Shown here: in pieces, positions 8,266 through 16,125 of the stretch
Numbering within the stretch: the stretch's first letter is position 1
Layout of the letters: every line of letters starts with the position of its first letter
From: Antarctobacter albus
GTDB lineage: Bacteria > Pseudomonadota > Alphaproteobacteria > Rhodobacterales > Rhodobacteraceae
Length of the DNA stretch: 64,000 bases
Direction of reading: 5' to 3'
NCBI RefSeq assembly: GCF_900101505.1
Contig: NZ_FMZI01000018.1
Location: 36,363-100,362 of the forward strand
The notes under the pieces: generated by a model
Told to the model about the DNA's origin: nothing
Database searches by the model: none
What the model saw: the letters and a program-made list of their open reading frames with translations, nothing else
Program-made: the position numbers and the translations under genes

Positions 8266-8646
8266 TCAACCGGTATCGCGGCAATGTTTGCGGAAGGCGC
8301 GTTTCAAAAGATCCAGTTCCGCACGCAACAACGAAACTTCGGCGCGGATGTCTTCTGCTAGCGCCTCACCCGCGACCAGGGTAAAGCTGGCCAGCACGCA
8401 TTCCTCCCGCGCGTCGCGGATCAGGACGGTGCTGACCCCGTCGCCCAGGGCCTCGACCGGGACGGGCACCTCGACGACCCAGCGGCCCGGCTCGGCGGTG
8501 TCGGTCAGTGTGACGCCGCGGATCGGGCGGTCCTCGAAGCTGGCCACGATCTCGGGCACCTGTTCGGCGCCCTGCTGCTGCCGCACCAAGAGCCCCTCCC
8601 AAAGGCCATCGCGGAACCGGGTCTTGGTCAGTGTGAACACGCTCAT
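8266..8646 (-). CDS. Conserved hypothetical protein with C-terminal helix
   Basis: A 126-residue protein with no signal peptide. Residues about 1-90 look like beta strands, and residues 90-124 form a charged amphipathic helix (EDIRAEVSLLRAELDLLKR) that could be a short coiled coil. It lies 19 bp behind the 8666-9427 gene on the same strand, so the pair is probably one operon and may work together. I do not recognise the family and assign no function. Confidence 0.7.
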   Translation of the reverse strand: MSVFTLTKTRFRDGLWEGLLVRQQQGAEQVPEIVASFEDRPIRGVTLTDTAEPGRWVVEVPVPVEALGDGVSTVLIRDAREECVLASFTLVAGEALAEDIRAEVSLLRAELDLLKRAFRKHCRDTG

Positions 8647-8665
8647 GGCTTGGCCCCTCCGGCAG

Positions 8666-9427
8666 TCACAGCGCCGCCCTGCGACGGCGGCTGAAGGTCA
8701 GGTCGTGCAAGGTGACCTGGTTCATCCGTGGACCTTCAAAGATCAGGTCCAGCCAGATCTTCTCGACCCGTTTCTCGTTCAGGCGTGAATAGGCCAGGTC
8801 GAATTCCACCTGCACGGTCTCCGCGTTCAGCGGCAGTTCGCGGACCACCTGTTCGGTATTCGGCCCGTGCTTGACGTTCAGACGGGCAAAGATCTCCAGC
8901 GGGCGTTCCATCTCGACGATGGTTTCGATCCGCACCAGGTGCTGTTTCGACAAACCCTGCGCCGCCGCCTCTGGCAATTCAACCGCCAGCGACAGATAGG
9001 ACCCCGAAAAGCCGAAGACATCCAGTTGCAGCCCGTAGGCCGCTAGATCGGCGGCGCGCCGGTTGCGGACCTGGCGCAGCGTGATCTCGGATCGCGGGCA
9101 ATCGTGGAACAGCCGCGCCTCTTGTCCCAGCTGGGTCTTGCTCTGGACCTCGGCGATGCCCTGCACCGGCAGCGGCCCGCTCCATATCTCGGGGCGCCAG
9201 GCCCAGTCCGCGTCCCTGGGACGCGGAAAGGACTGGTTGCCGACCTGCGGCAGCGCAAGCCGGGCATCCGCGACATGCAGGACCTCGTCCAGACGCGACC
9301 GCAATCGCCGGGCCAGCGCCCTCTGGCGGCGCAAGTCGGCCAGGTCCATCCCGGCCGCGGCACGCGCCAGCCGTGTCCAGCGCCGCAGCATGGCGGCATG
9401 GCCTGCCCGGCTCAACCAGTCCTGCAC
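8666..9427 (-). CDS. Conserved Rhodobacteraceae protein, DUF6478-like
   Basis: About 253 residues if translation begins at the GTG at 9427; a GTG at 9484 is also possible (272 residues). I favour 9427 because the resulting N-terminus (QDWLSRAGHAAMLRRW) matches what I recall of the DUF6478 family and a purine-rich stretch lies upstream. Features: an Arg-rich helical N-terminus, then a mostly beta body and a basic tail (SRRRRAAL). No membrane segment or known catalytic motif. Likely co-transcribed with the 126-residue protein downstream. Function unknown. Confidence 0.65.
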   Translation of the reverse strand: MQDWLSRAGHAAMLRRWTRLARAAAGMDLADLRRQRALARRLRSRLDEVLHVADARLALPQVGNQSFPRPRDADWAWRPEIWSGPLPVQGIAEVQSKTQLGQEARLFHDCPRSEITLRQVRNRRAADLAAYGLQLDVFGFSGSYLSLAVELPEAAAQGLSKQHLVRIETIVEMERPLEIFARLNVKHGPNTEQVVRELPLNAETVQVEFDLAYSRLNEKRVEKIWLDLIFEGPRMNQVTLHDLTFSRRRRAAL

Positions 9428-9492
9428 TGTCGCCCCCGTGTTCCCTTGCGCCCCTGACCTGTCACGCCGGGGCGCGATGGTCACGGGGAATG

Positions 9493-9509
9493 GTTTCCGT
9501 ATCGGAAAC
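9493..9509. promoter_or_regulatory. Operator-like palindrome GTTTCCG-TAT-CGGAAAC
   Basis: A perfect 7-bp inverted repeat with a 3-nt spacer lies between the lipoprotein stop (9524) and the start of the next minus-strand gene. The spacing suits a dimeric helix-turn-helix repressor site. It could also be a short hairpin in the transcript. Confidence 0.45.
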
Positions 9510-9523
9510 TATTCTGGCAAATC

Positions 9524-10222
9524 CTAACGATTGAATAAACGCCCCAGCATGCCGTTTGCCGGTTTCGGCTGCGCGGCACCGGCCTCCTTGGGGCTGAGAC
9601 GCGAAATATTGTCCCTGACCCGGCCAAGCATGGCCTCGCCCCGGTCGCCCGCCAGCGCGCTGCCGCGCGGGGCGTAAAGCGCAAGCCCGACCAGGCGCCC
9701 GCCCTGCAGGAAGGCCGCCCGCCAATAGCGCGGGTCGCTGCCCTCGAACATCGTGTCGCCGCCGCTGGAAAGATGCGCCGTGACACGGCCCCGCCGCGTA
9801 TCGCCATCCAGCAGTTCGGCCCCCGCCGCCTGCGCCAGCGCCTGCGGCGTGGGCAGGTCCGTGGTATCGCCGCGCGGCCCCACCGTGACGGTGACCAGCA
9901 CCGGCGCCACCGGACGCCCCGCCTGTCCGCCGCTGAGGATATGGCACGAGGCGATGACCGCGAACCCGCGTTCCGGCCCCGCGCGCTTGGACTCCGGGTC
10001 GAGGCAATAGCCATCGGGCCCGGCAACCACCACATCGCCCCCGGCAAGGCTGGCCTTGGCCAGCGGTGCCCGCCGTTGCCCGCCCCCTCCGGCAAAGAAG
10101 GCCGCAAGACCCGCGAGCGCCTCGGCGTCGGCGCCATCTGGGTTCGACCCCGGCAGGGTGTTTAGACAACCGGCCAGGAACAGCGCGCCGGCGGCGCACG
10201 TCATGAGGCTGCGCGCCGCCAC
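9524..10222 (-). CDS. Predicted outer-membrane or periplasmic lipoprotein of unknown function
   Basis: A 232-residue protein with a lipoprotein signal (MAARSLMTCAAGALFLAGC); the lipobox LAGC puts the lipidated cysteine at residue 19. The mature part has two regions resembling SH3-like/beta folds, ends in a basic motif (GMLGRLFNR) and has no enzyme motif. It starts 4 bp after the ilvD stop on the same strand, so it is probably expressed with ilvD, though a functional link is not evident. Confidence 0.75.
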   Translation of the reverse strand: MAARSLMTCAAGALFLAGCLNTLPGSNPDGADAEALAGLAAFFAGGGGQRRAPLAKASLAGGDVVVAGPDGYCLDPESKRAGPERGFAVIASCHILSGGQAGRPVAPVLVTVTVGPRGDTTDLPTPQALAQAAGAELLDGDTRRGRVTAHLSSGGDTMFEGSDPRYWRAAFLQGGRLVGLALYAPRGSALAGDRGEAMLGRVRDNISRLSPKEAGAAQPKPANGMLGRLFNR

Positions 10223-10226
10223 CGGG

Positions 10227-11960
10227 TCAGAGATCCGCGTAGACGTGTTTCTCGGCGGCGCCGCCGGGATGGGTCACCGCGCCCTTGTAGGTCTCGCCGA
10301 CCAGTTGCGCGTATTTCCACAGCGAACCGGAGGCGTAGATCGTCTCCCTGGGGCCGGACCAGGCGTCCTTGCGGGCGGCCAGTTCCTCGTCGGTCAGGTC
10401 GACGGAGATAGCGCCGTTCACCGCGTCGATGGTGATGACGTCACCGTCCTGCACCAGCGCGATCGGTCCGCCATGCGCCGCCTCGGGGCCGACGTGACCG
10501 ACGCAGAACCCCCGCGTCGCGCCCGAGAACCGGCCATCGGTGATCAGCGCCACCTTCTTGCCCATGCCCTGACCGGACAGTGCCGCCGTGGTGGCCAGCA
10601 TCTCGCGCATGCCGGGGCCGCCCGCCGGACCCTCGTTGCGGATGACGATGACCTCGCCTTCCTTGTAGCCGCGTATCTTGACCGCCTCAAAGGCGTCCTC
10701 TTCGCATTCGAACACCCGCGCCGGCCCGGTAAAGACCTGGTCTTCGGCCGCGATGCCCGCGACCTTCACGATGGCGCCCTGCGGGGCAAGGTTGCCCTTC
10801 AGGCCCACGACACCGCCGGTCTGGGTGATCGGCGTCTCGATGGGATAGATCACCTTGCCGTCGGCCTCGCGCTCGATCAGGTCCAGTTCTTCGCCGATGG
10901 CGCGGCCGCTGGCGGTCATGCAGTCCTCGTGGATCAGGCCCGCCTTGCGCAGCTCCTTCATCACCACCGGGACACCCCCCGCCTCGTACAGGTCCTTGGC
11001 GACGTAGTTGCCGCCCGGCTTGAGGTCGACGAAATAGGGCGTGTCGCGGAAGATCTCGCAGACATCGTCGAGGTAGAATTCCAGCCCCGCCTCATGCGCG
11101 ATGGCGGGCAGGTGCAGCCCGGCGTTCGTCGATCCGCCGGTACAGGCGACGACACGCGCCGCGTTCTCCAGCGATTTCCGCGTGACGATGTCGCGCGCGC
11201 GGATGTTCTGTTCTAGCAGGTGCATCGCGGCAATGCCCGACGCGGTGCCATAGGCGTCGCGGCTTTCATACGGCGCCGGCGCGCCCGAGGAATTCATCAG
11301 CGCCAGGCCGATCGCCTCGGAGACGCAGGCCATCGTGTTGGCGGTGAACTGGCCGCCGCAGGCGCCGGCTGAGGGGCAGGCCGCCTTCTCGATGGCGCGC
11401 AGCTCCTCGTCGCTGTTGGCACCGGCCTGGTGCTTGCCCACCGCCTCGAAAACATCCTGGACGGTGATGTCCTTGCCCTTGTACCGGCCCGGCATGATCG
11501 AGCCACCGTAGATGAAGACGGAGGGCACGTTCAGGCGCACCATCGCCATCATCATCCCCGGCAGCGACTTGTCACAGCCCGCCAGGCCCACGATGGCATC
11601 GTAACAATGGCCGCGCATGGTCAGTTCCACCGTGTCGGCAATGGCCTCGCGCGACGCCAGCGAGGCACGCATGCCCTCGTGGCCCATCGCGATGCCGTCG
11701 GTCACGGTGATGGTGGTGAACTCGCGCGGGGTGCCGCTGGCTTCCTTGACGCCCAGCTTGACCGCCTGCGCCTGCCGGTTCAGCGCGATGTTGCAGGGCG
11801 CGGCCTCGTTCCAGCAGGTGGCCACGCCGACCAGCGGCTGGTGAATCTCTTCCTCGGTCAGCCCCATCGCGTACAGGAACGACCGATGCGGTGCGCGCGC
11901 CGGGCCTTCGGTGACATGGCGGCTGGGCAGTTTGGTCTTGTCGAATGGACGCTTGAGCAT
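10227..11960 (-). CDS. ilvD: Dihydroxy-acid dehydratase
   Basis: A 577-residue Fe-S dehydratase that converts 2,3-dihydroxy-isovalerate and 2,3-dihydroxy-3-methylvalerate to the 2-oxo acids of valine and isoleucine. The cluster ligands are visible as [12 protein letters not shown] and [16 protein letters not shown], and the C-terminus has the [20 protein letters not shown] block. The ATG at 11960 gives the usual N-terminus ([15 protein letters not shown]) with GGGAGGAG upstream; longer in-frame starts are rejected. Two inverted repeats in the upstream region suggest repressor control. Confidence 0.97.
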   Translation of the reverse strand: MLKRPFDKTKLPSRHVTEGPARAPHRSFLYAMGLTEEEIHQPLVGVATCWNEAAPCNIALNRQAQAVKLGVKEASGTPREFTTITVTDGIAMGHEGMRASLASREAIADTVELTMRGHCYDAIVGLAGCDKSLPGMMMAMVRLNVPSVFIYGGSIMPGRYKGKDITVQDVFEAVGKHQAGANSDEELRAIEKAACPSAGACGGQFTANTMACVSEAIGLALMNSSGAPAPYESRDAYGTASGIAAMHLLEQNIRARDIVTRKSLENAARVVACTGGSTNAGLHLPAIAHEAGLEFYLDDVCEIFRDTPYFVDLKPGGNYVAKDLYEAGGVPVVMKELRKAGLIHEDCMTASGRAIGEELDLIEREADGKVIYPIETPITQTGGVVGLKGNLAPQGAIVKVAGIAAEDQVFTGPARVFECEEDAFEAVKIRGYKEGEVIVIRNEGPAGGPGMREMLATTAALSGQGMGKKVALITDGRFSGATRGFCVGHVGPEAAHGGPIALVQDGDVITIDAVNGAISVDLTDEELAARKDAWSGPRETIYASGSLWKYAQLVGETYKGAVTHPGGAAEKHVYADL

Positions 11961-11991
11961 GGGCTTGGCTCCTCCCGTGGAGTGGGTTTTT

Positions 11992-12048
11992 CTTGGAATA
12001 ACCAAGCCCCGAAAGCGGCACAAGCGTCAAGCGCCGCTTGGTATACCA
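11992..12048 (-). promoter_or_regulatory. ilvD upstream region with two TTGG/CCAA dyads
   Basis: CTTGG-AATAA-CCAAG (11992-12006) and TGGTATACCA (12039-12048) are inverted repeats 32 and 79 bp upstream of the ilvD start. A TTGACG hexamer lies between them on the minus strand. TGGTATACCA resembles operators of GntR/FCD regulators. The regulator is not identified. Confidence 0.4.
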
Positions 12049-12141
12049 GCGGGGCCTCCGGCGGCAGGCGTCCGGTGGGACGGCGGGCGGGGCGAATTTC
12101 AGCTGGCTGAAAGAGCGGCGCCCACCGTCCCAAACCGGCTG

Positions 12142-13116
12142 TCACCCCGAGCCGATCAAGGCCCCGGCGGCAAAGACCAGCGCCCCGCCCAGGACAACCT
12201 GGAAGGTGGCGCGCAGGAACGGCGTTTCCATGAACTTGTTCTGGATCCAGGCAATCGCCCAAAGCTCGATGAAAACGACGATCAGGGCGATGGTCGTCGC
12301 GGTCCAGAAATGCGGGATCAGGTAGGGCAGCGCATGGCCCAGCCCGCCCACCGTGGTCATCACGCCAGAGGCGATGCCGCGTTTCGTCGGCGACCCGCGC
12401 CCCGACAACTCGCCATCGTCCGAAGCAGCTTCGGTAAAGCCCATCGAGATCCCCGCGCCAACAGAGGCGGCCAGCCCGACCAGGAAAGTCGTCCAGGGAT
12501 CGTGGGTGGCAAAGGCGGTGGCAAAGATCGGCGCAAGGGTCGAGACCGACCCATCCATCAGCCCCGCCAGCCCCGGCTGCACCCAGGTCAGGACGAACTG
12601 CCGCTTGGCGCGGTCGTCTTCCTCGTCCCGGGCCTCTCCGCCCAGGTGCTCGGCTTCCAGTTCGTGCGCCCGGTCCTCGTGTTTCGCCTCCATCGCGGCC
12701 AGGTCACCCAGCAGCTTGCGGGTATCCGCGTCCTGCGCGTTCTGCGCCGCCATGTGATAGAACCGCTCCGCCTGGCGCTCCATGCTGGCGGCCTCGTCGC
12801 GGATCCGTTCCAGCGACAGGTTTTCGGTCAGCCAGACGGGGCGGCGGGCATAGTACCCCGCCACATGTTCGCGGCGGATCAGCGGGATCACCTCTCCGAA
12901 CCGGGCGCTGTGCAGGTCGATCAGGGCGCGGCGATGGCCGTCCTCTTCCTGGGCCATACCGTCAAAGACCGCCGCGGTGTCCGGGTAGTCCGCCCGCAGG
13001 CGTTCGGCAAAGCTGCGATAGATGCGTGCGTCATCCTCTTCCGAGGAGATCGCAAGTGCCAGCACTTCCTGTTCCGAGAGGTCACGAAAGCGGCGGCGGT
13101 TTCCCATGTAAAGCAT
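12142..13116 (-). CDS. mbfA: Membrane-bound ferritin / VIT1-family iron exporter, MbfA
   Basis: A 324-residue fusion of a ferritin-like (erythrin) domain and a VIT1-type transporter. Residues about 10-170 carry the di-iron ligands (SSEEDDARIYRSF, MAQEEDGHRRAL, EAKHEDRAHELE). Residues about 175-322 contain the membrane helices, beginning VQPGLAGLMDGSVSTLAPIF. In Bradyrhizobium and Agrobacterium, MbfA exports excess iron and protects against peroxide under Irr control. A near-canonical ICE box ends 13 bp upstream of the start. A second ATG at 13107 is a possible start. It may share the divergent control region with the small secreted protein gene. Confidence 0.92.
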   Translation of the reverse strand: MLYMGNRRRFRDLSEQEVLALAISSEEDDARIYRSFAERLRADYPDTAAVFDGMAQEEDGHRRALIDLHSARFGEVIPLIRREHVAGYYARRPVWLTENLSLERIRDEAASMERQAERFYHMAAQNAQDADTRKLLGDLAAMEAKHEDRAHELEAEHLGGEARDEEDDRAKRQFVLTWVQPGLAGLMDGSVSTLAPIFATAFATHDPWTTFLVGLAASVGAGISMGFTEAASDDGELSGRGSPTKRGIASGVMTTVGGLGHALPYLIPHFWTATTIALIVVFIELWAIAWIQNKFMETPFLRATFQVVLGGALVFAAGALIGSG

Positions 13117-13128
13117 GTTGGGCCTCGT

Positions 13129-13145
13129 TTTAGAATTATTCTAAA
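13129..13145 (-). promoter_or_regulatory. ICE box (Irr operator) upstream of mbfA
   Basis: TTTAGAA-TTA-TTCTAAA is a perfect 7-bp inverted repeat with 3-nt spacer, matching the iron control element bound by Irr in Rhizobiales and Rhodobacterales. Its position 13-29 bp upstream of the mbfA start suits iron-dependent repression. Confidence 0.85.
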
Positions 13146-13229
13146 CAGTAGTCAGCATTTGCCCAAGCGCAAGCGCCAAGTCCCGCGGTTGGCCAATCTG
13201 CCGCATTCGTTGCCTGCCTCTTGCAAATC

Positions 13230-13270
13230 AAACTGAACCGTATAGTTTATTCAACTGAACCGTTCGGTTC
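13230..13270 (+). promoter_or_regulatory. TetR-type operators upstream of the small secreted protein gene
   Basis: Two dyads occur: AAACT-N9-AGTTT at 13230-13248 with GAACCG inside the spacer, and GAACCG-TT-CGGTTC at 13257-13270. The first site shares CAAACTGAACCG with the site before the tetR gene at 13477, so the local TetR protein probably controls both. Confidence 0.6.
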
Positions 13271-13280
13271 GATTTCCAAG

Positions 13281-13457
13281 ATGGAGCCAGTCATGAAACG
13301 CATCCTCCTTGCCCTCGCCGCCGCTGCTGCCCTTGTCACCGGTCCCGCACTGGCCGACGTCGGCCCGGTCTTCCTGCCCGACCTCACCTTCCCCGCGCCA
13401 CAGCCGCATCCCGACATGTCCTCGCAGGGTTGCGCGGGGCCGCAGGTCTGCAAGTGA
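13281..13457 (+). CDS. Small secreted protein, unknown function
   Basis: A short gene of 58 codons from ATG 13281, or 54 from ATG 13293. The second start gives a clean signal peptide (MKRILLALAAAAALV, cleavage after ALA) and a mature peptide of about 33 residues rich in proline with two cysteines near the C-terminus (QGCAGPQVCK) that could form a disulfide. It lies between mbfA and a TetR regulator and its promoter carries TetR-type operators, so it may be an envelope stress or efflux-associated peptide. No family recognised. Confidence 0.6.
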   Translation: MEPVMKRILLALAAAAALVTGPALADVGPVFLPDLTFPAPQPHPDMSSQGCAGPQVCK

Positions 13458-13470
13458 CGCCGCGCATTCC

Positions 13471-13500
13471 TTGCCCAAACTGAACCGAGCAGTCTATAAT
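13471..13500 (+). promoter_or_regulatory. tetR promoter with operator in the -35/-10 spacer
   Basis: TTGCCC (13471-13476) and a perfect TATAAT (13495-13500) are 18 bp apart. The spacer is filled by AAACT-N9-AGTCT (13477-13495) containing GAACCG, matching the site at 13230. This layout indicates autorepression. Confidence 0.65.
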
Positions 13501-13525
13501 CAACCCTGCGAAAGAGAGGGGCGCA

Positions 13526-14140
13526 ATGAACACACAATCGGCGGTCCGGAAAGGGCGCAAGTTCGACCAGGTGGTCGATGGCGCGCGCGAGATCTTTTTG
13601 CGTGACGGCTTCGAAGGCGCCAGCGTCGACGACATCGCGCGCGAGGCGGGCGTCTCCAAGGCGACGCTCTACAGCTATTTCCCCGACAAGCGCCTGCTCT
13701 TCATCGAGGTGGCCAGCGCCCAGTGCCGCAACCAGGCCGACCAGGCCCTGCTGACGATGGACCTCACCCGCCCCCCGCGTGAGGTCCTCGCCCGCGCCGG
13801 GCGCAAGTTCCTTGGCTTTCTCTATTCCGAGATGGGGCAGCGGATCTTCCGGATCTGCGTCGCCGAATCCGACCGCTTCCCCGAGCTTGGCCGCCAGTTC
13901 TACCAGAGCGGGCCGATGATCATGCGCCGCGTGATGACCGACTATCTCACCGCCGCCTGCGAACGCGGCGAGTTGCAGATCGACGACATGACGCTGGCCT
14001 CGGACCAGTTCGCGGAACTCTGCAAGGCGGACCTCTGGCCCAAGATCATATTTGGCATTCAGTCCAGTTTCAGCGATGACGACATCGCACGAGTCGTGGA
14101 TGGTGCCGTCGAAACCTTCATGGCACGCTACGGAACATGA
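13526..14140 (+). CDS. TetR/AcrR-family transcriptional repressor
   Basis: A 204-residue regulator. The N-terminal helix-turn-helix is clear (GASVDDIAREAGVSKATLYS, residues about 33-52, followed by YFPDKRLLF), and the C-terminal ligand domain is of the AcrR type (residues about 85-200). GAGAGGGG precedes the ATG. It begins a run of same-strand genes leading to fghA 33 bp downstream, and operators sharing GAACCG lie before it and before the small secreted gene. Ligand unknown; aldehyde or lipophilic stress is a guess from context. Confidence 0.9.
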   Translation: MNTQSAVRKGRKFDQVVDGAREIFLRDGFEGASVDDIAREAGVSKATLYSYFPDKRLLFIEVASAQCRNQADQALLTMDLTRPPREVLARAGRKFLGFLYSEMGQRIFRICVAESDRFPELGRQFYQSGPMIMRRVMTDYLTAACERGELQIDDMTLASDQFAELCKADLWPKIIFGIQSSFSDDDIARVVDGAVETFMARYGT

Positions 14141-14173
14141 CAAGCGCCCCCGGCGGGCGCGCTGGGAGACACG

Positions 14174-15004
14174 ATGAAGACCGTATCCGAAAACAAATGC
14201 TTTGGCGGAACCCAGGGCGTTTACACGCATGCCTCCGACGCCTGCAAATGCGACATGACCTTTGGCCTGTTCCTGCCCGAAGAGGCGGCGCATGTGCCGG
14301 TGCCCGTGCTCTGGTATCTCTCCGGGCTGACCTGCACGCATGAAAACGCGATGGTCAAGGCGGGCGCACAGGGCTGGGCCGCCGAACACGGGCTGGCGCT
14401 GATCTTTCCCGACACCTCGCCGCGCGGCGACGATGTGGCCGACGACGAGGCCTACGATCTGGGCAAGGGCGCCGGTTTCTACGTCAACGCGACAGAGGCC
14501 CCCTGGGCGCCGCATTTCAACATGTGGGACTACGTGGCAGAGGAACTGCCTGCGCTGGTGGGCGAAAATTTCGCGCTCGACATGAGCCGGCAGGCGATCA
14601 CCGGGCACTCGATGGGCGGGCATGGCGCGCTGACCCTGGCGATGGGCCTGCCGGGCCGTTTCGCCAGCGTCTCGGCTTTTGCGCCGATCACCCACCCCTC
14701 CGCCAGCGACTGGGGCCGCAAGCAGCTGGGCGCCTACCTGGGCGCGAATGAGTCGACCTGGGCGGCCCATGATTCCACCCTGCTGATGCGGGACAAGGGC
14801 TTTGACGGGCCGGTGCTGATCGACCAGGGCGGCGATGACCAGTTCCTCGATCTGCTCAAACCCGAATGCCTGGCCGAAGCGATGGCCGCCCGCCGCCAGG
14901 ATGGCGTCTTCCGGATGCAGAAAGGCTATGACCACAGCTATTTCTTCGTCTCGACCTTCATGGAAGACCACGTTGCCTTCCACTCCGAGGCGCTCCATGC
15001 GTGA
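14174..15004 (+). CDS. fghA: S-formylglutathione hydrolase
   Basis: A 276-residue esterase-D family serine hydrolase that cleaves S-formylglutathione to formate and glutathione, the second step of glutathione-dependent formaldehyde detoxification. Motifs: LWYLSGLTCTHENAMVKAGA (oxyanion region), nucleophile in GHSMGGHGAL, and the Asp/His of IDQGGDDQFLD and GYDHSYFFVSTF. Normal family length. The first-step enzyme, adhC, is on the other strand at 30.9-32.0 kb. Position directly after the TetR gene suggests inducible expression. Confidence 0.96.
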   Translation: MKTVSENKCFGGTQGVYTHASDACKCDMTFGLFLPEEAAHVPVPVLWYLSGLTCTHENAMVKAGAQGWAAEHGLALIFPDTSPRGDDVADDEAYDLGKGAGFYVNATEAPWAPHFNMWDYVAEELPALVGENFALDMSRQAITGHSMGGHGALTLAMGLPGRFASVSAFAPITHPSASDWGRKQLGAYLGANESTWAAHDSTLLMRDKGFDGPVLIDQGGDDQFLDLLKPECLAEAMAARRQDGVFRMQKGYDHSYFFVSTFMEDHVAFHSEALHA

Positions 15005-15008
15005 CCCC

Positions 15009-15029
15009 GTCCCGGCCCTGCGCCGGGAC
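15009..15029 (+). terminator. Intercistronic hairpin between fghA and the YaiI gene
   Basis: GTCCCGGC (15009-15016) pairs perfectly with GCCGGGAC (15022-15029) with a 5-nt loop and no T-run. It may partly attenuate transcription or stabilise the upstream message. Confidence 0.4.
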
Positions 15030-15052
15030 CTCCTTCCGGGCGGGGCCGTGCG

Positions 15053-15508
15053 ATGACGCTTTACGTCGACGCCGACGCCTGCCCGGTCAAGGCAGAGGCC
15101 GAAACCGTCGCCACCCGGCACAGGCTGGCGATGGTGCTGGTCGCCAACGGCGGGCTGCGCCCCTCGCGCAACCCGCTGGTCAGCCTGCAGATCGTCCCCG
15201 ACGGCCCCGACGAGGCCGACAAGTGGATCGCCGACCGCGCCGGCCCCGGCGACGTGGTCATCACCAATGACATCCCCCTGGCCGCCAAATGCGTCGAGGC
15301 CGGCGCGCAGGTGCTGCGCCCGGACGGCTCTGCGCTGACGCAGGCCAACATCGGCGCGCAACTGGCCATGCGCGACCTGATGAGCGATCTGCGCGCCGCC
15401 GATCCCTTTCGGCAGGGCTCGGGCAAGGGGTTTACAAAGGCCGACCGCAGCCGTTTCCTCGACGCATTGGAACGGGCCGTCCGGCAGGCAGGGAAAACAA
15501 GGACATGA
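15053..15508 (+). CDS. YaiI/YqxD family (DUF188) protein
   Basis: A 151-residue cytoplasmic protein of the PIN-like DUF188 family. Signatures: [15 protein letters not shown] at the N-terminus, [17 protein letters not shown], and a C-terminal [19 protein letters not shown]. The acidic residues resemble a PIN-type nuclease site, but no activity is established for the family as far as I know. The stop overlaps the start of the HAD gene (ATGA), so the two are translationally coupled. Confidence 0.92.
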   Translation: MTLYVDADACPVKAEAETVATRHRLAMVLVANGGLRPSRNPLVSLQIVPDGPDEADKWIADRAGPGDVVITNDIPLAAKCVEAGAQVLRPDGSALTQANIGAQLAMRDLMSDLRAADPFRQGSGKGFTKADRSRFLDALERAVRQAGKTRT

Positions 15509-16125
15509 CCATCAAGGCGGTGATCTTCGACATCGGCAACGTGCTGATCGAATGGCAGCCCGAACGTTACTACGACGCACGGATCGGCGAGGACCGGCGC
15601 CGCGCCATGTTCGCCCAACTGGACCTTCACGGCATGAACGACGTGATCGACCGCGGCGGCGATTTTCGCGGCACGGTCTACGACTGGGCAGAGAAAACCC
15701 CGGAATGGGGCGAGGAAATCCGCCTCTGGCACGACGACTGGCTGGAAATGGCGAAACCCGCCATTCCCCGTTCCGTCCGCGTGATGCGGGCGCTGCGGGC
15801 CAAAGGCACGCCGGTCCACGCGCTGACCAATTTCGGCATCGGCACATGGGAAATCGCCACTCCGGCCTATGACTTCCTGAACGAATTCGATCAGGCTTTC
15901 GTCAGCGGCCACATGGGCGTCATCAAGCCCGAGCCCGAGATCTACCAACAGGTCGAAACGCAACTTGGCCTGCCCGGTCAGGCGCTGCTCTTTACCGACG
16001 ACCGCGCCGACAACATCGCCGCCGCCGCCGCGCGCGGCTGGCACACCCATCATTTCACCGGACCCGACGGCTGGGCGCAAAGGCTCGTCGCCGAGGGCCT
16101 GCTGACTGAAAGCGAGGCGCAATGA
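15505..16125 (+). CDS. HAD-superfamily hydrolase (haloacid dehalogenase-like)
   Basis: A 206-residue HAD phosphatase. Motif I is an unusual [12 protein letters not shown], keeping the nucleophile Asp but with DIGN in place of DxD. That is typical of the YihX/epoxide-hydrolase N-terminal group. Motif II is ALTNFG, motif III the Lys of [11 protein letters not shown], and motif [12 protein letters not shown]. The ATG at 15505 overlaps the preceding stop, and its own stop overlaps the next start. Relatives such as E. coli YihX dephosphorylate sugar phosphates; substrate here unknown. Confidence 0.9.
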   Translation: MTIKAVIFDIGNVLIEWQPERYYDARIGEDRRRAMFAQLDLHGMNDVIDRGGDFRGTVYDWAEKTPEWGEEIRLWHDDWLEMAKPAIPRSVRVMRALRAKGTPVHALTNFGIGTWEIATPAYDFLNEFDQAFVSGHMGVIKPEPEIYQQVETQLGLPGQALLFTDDRADNIAAAAARGWHTHHFTGPDGWAQRLVAEGLLTESEAQ

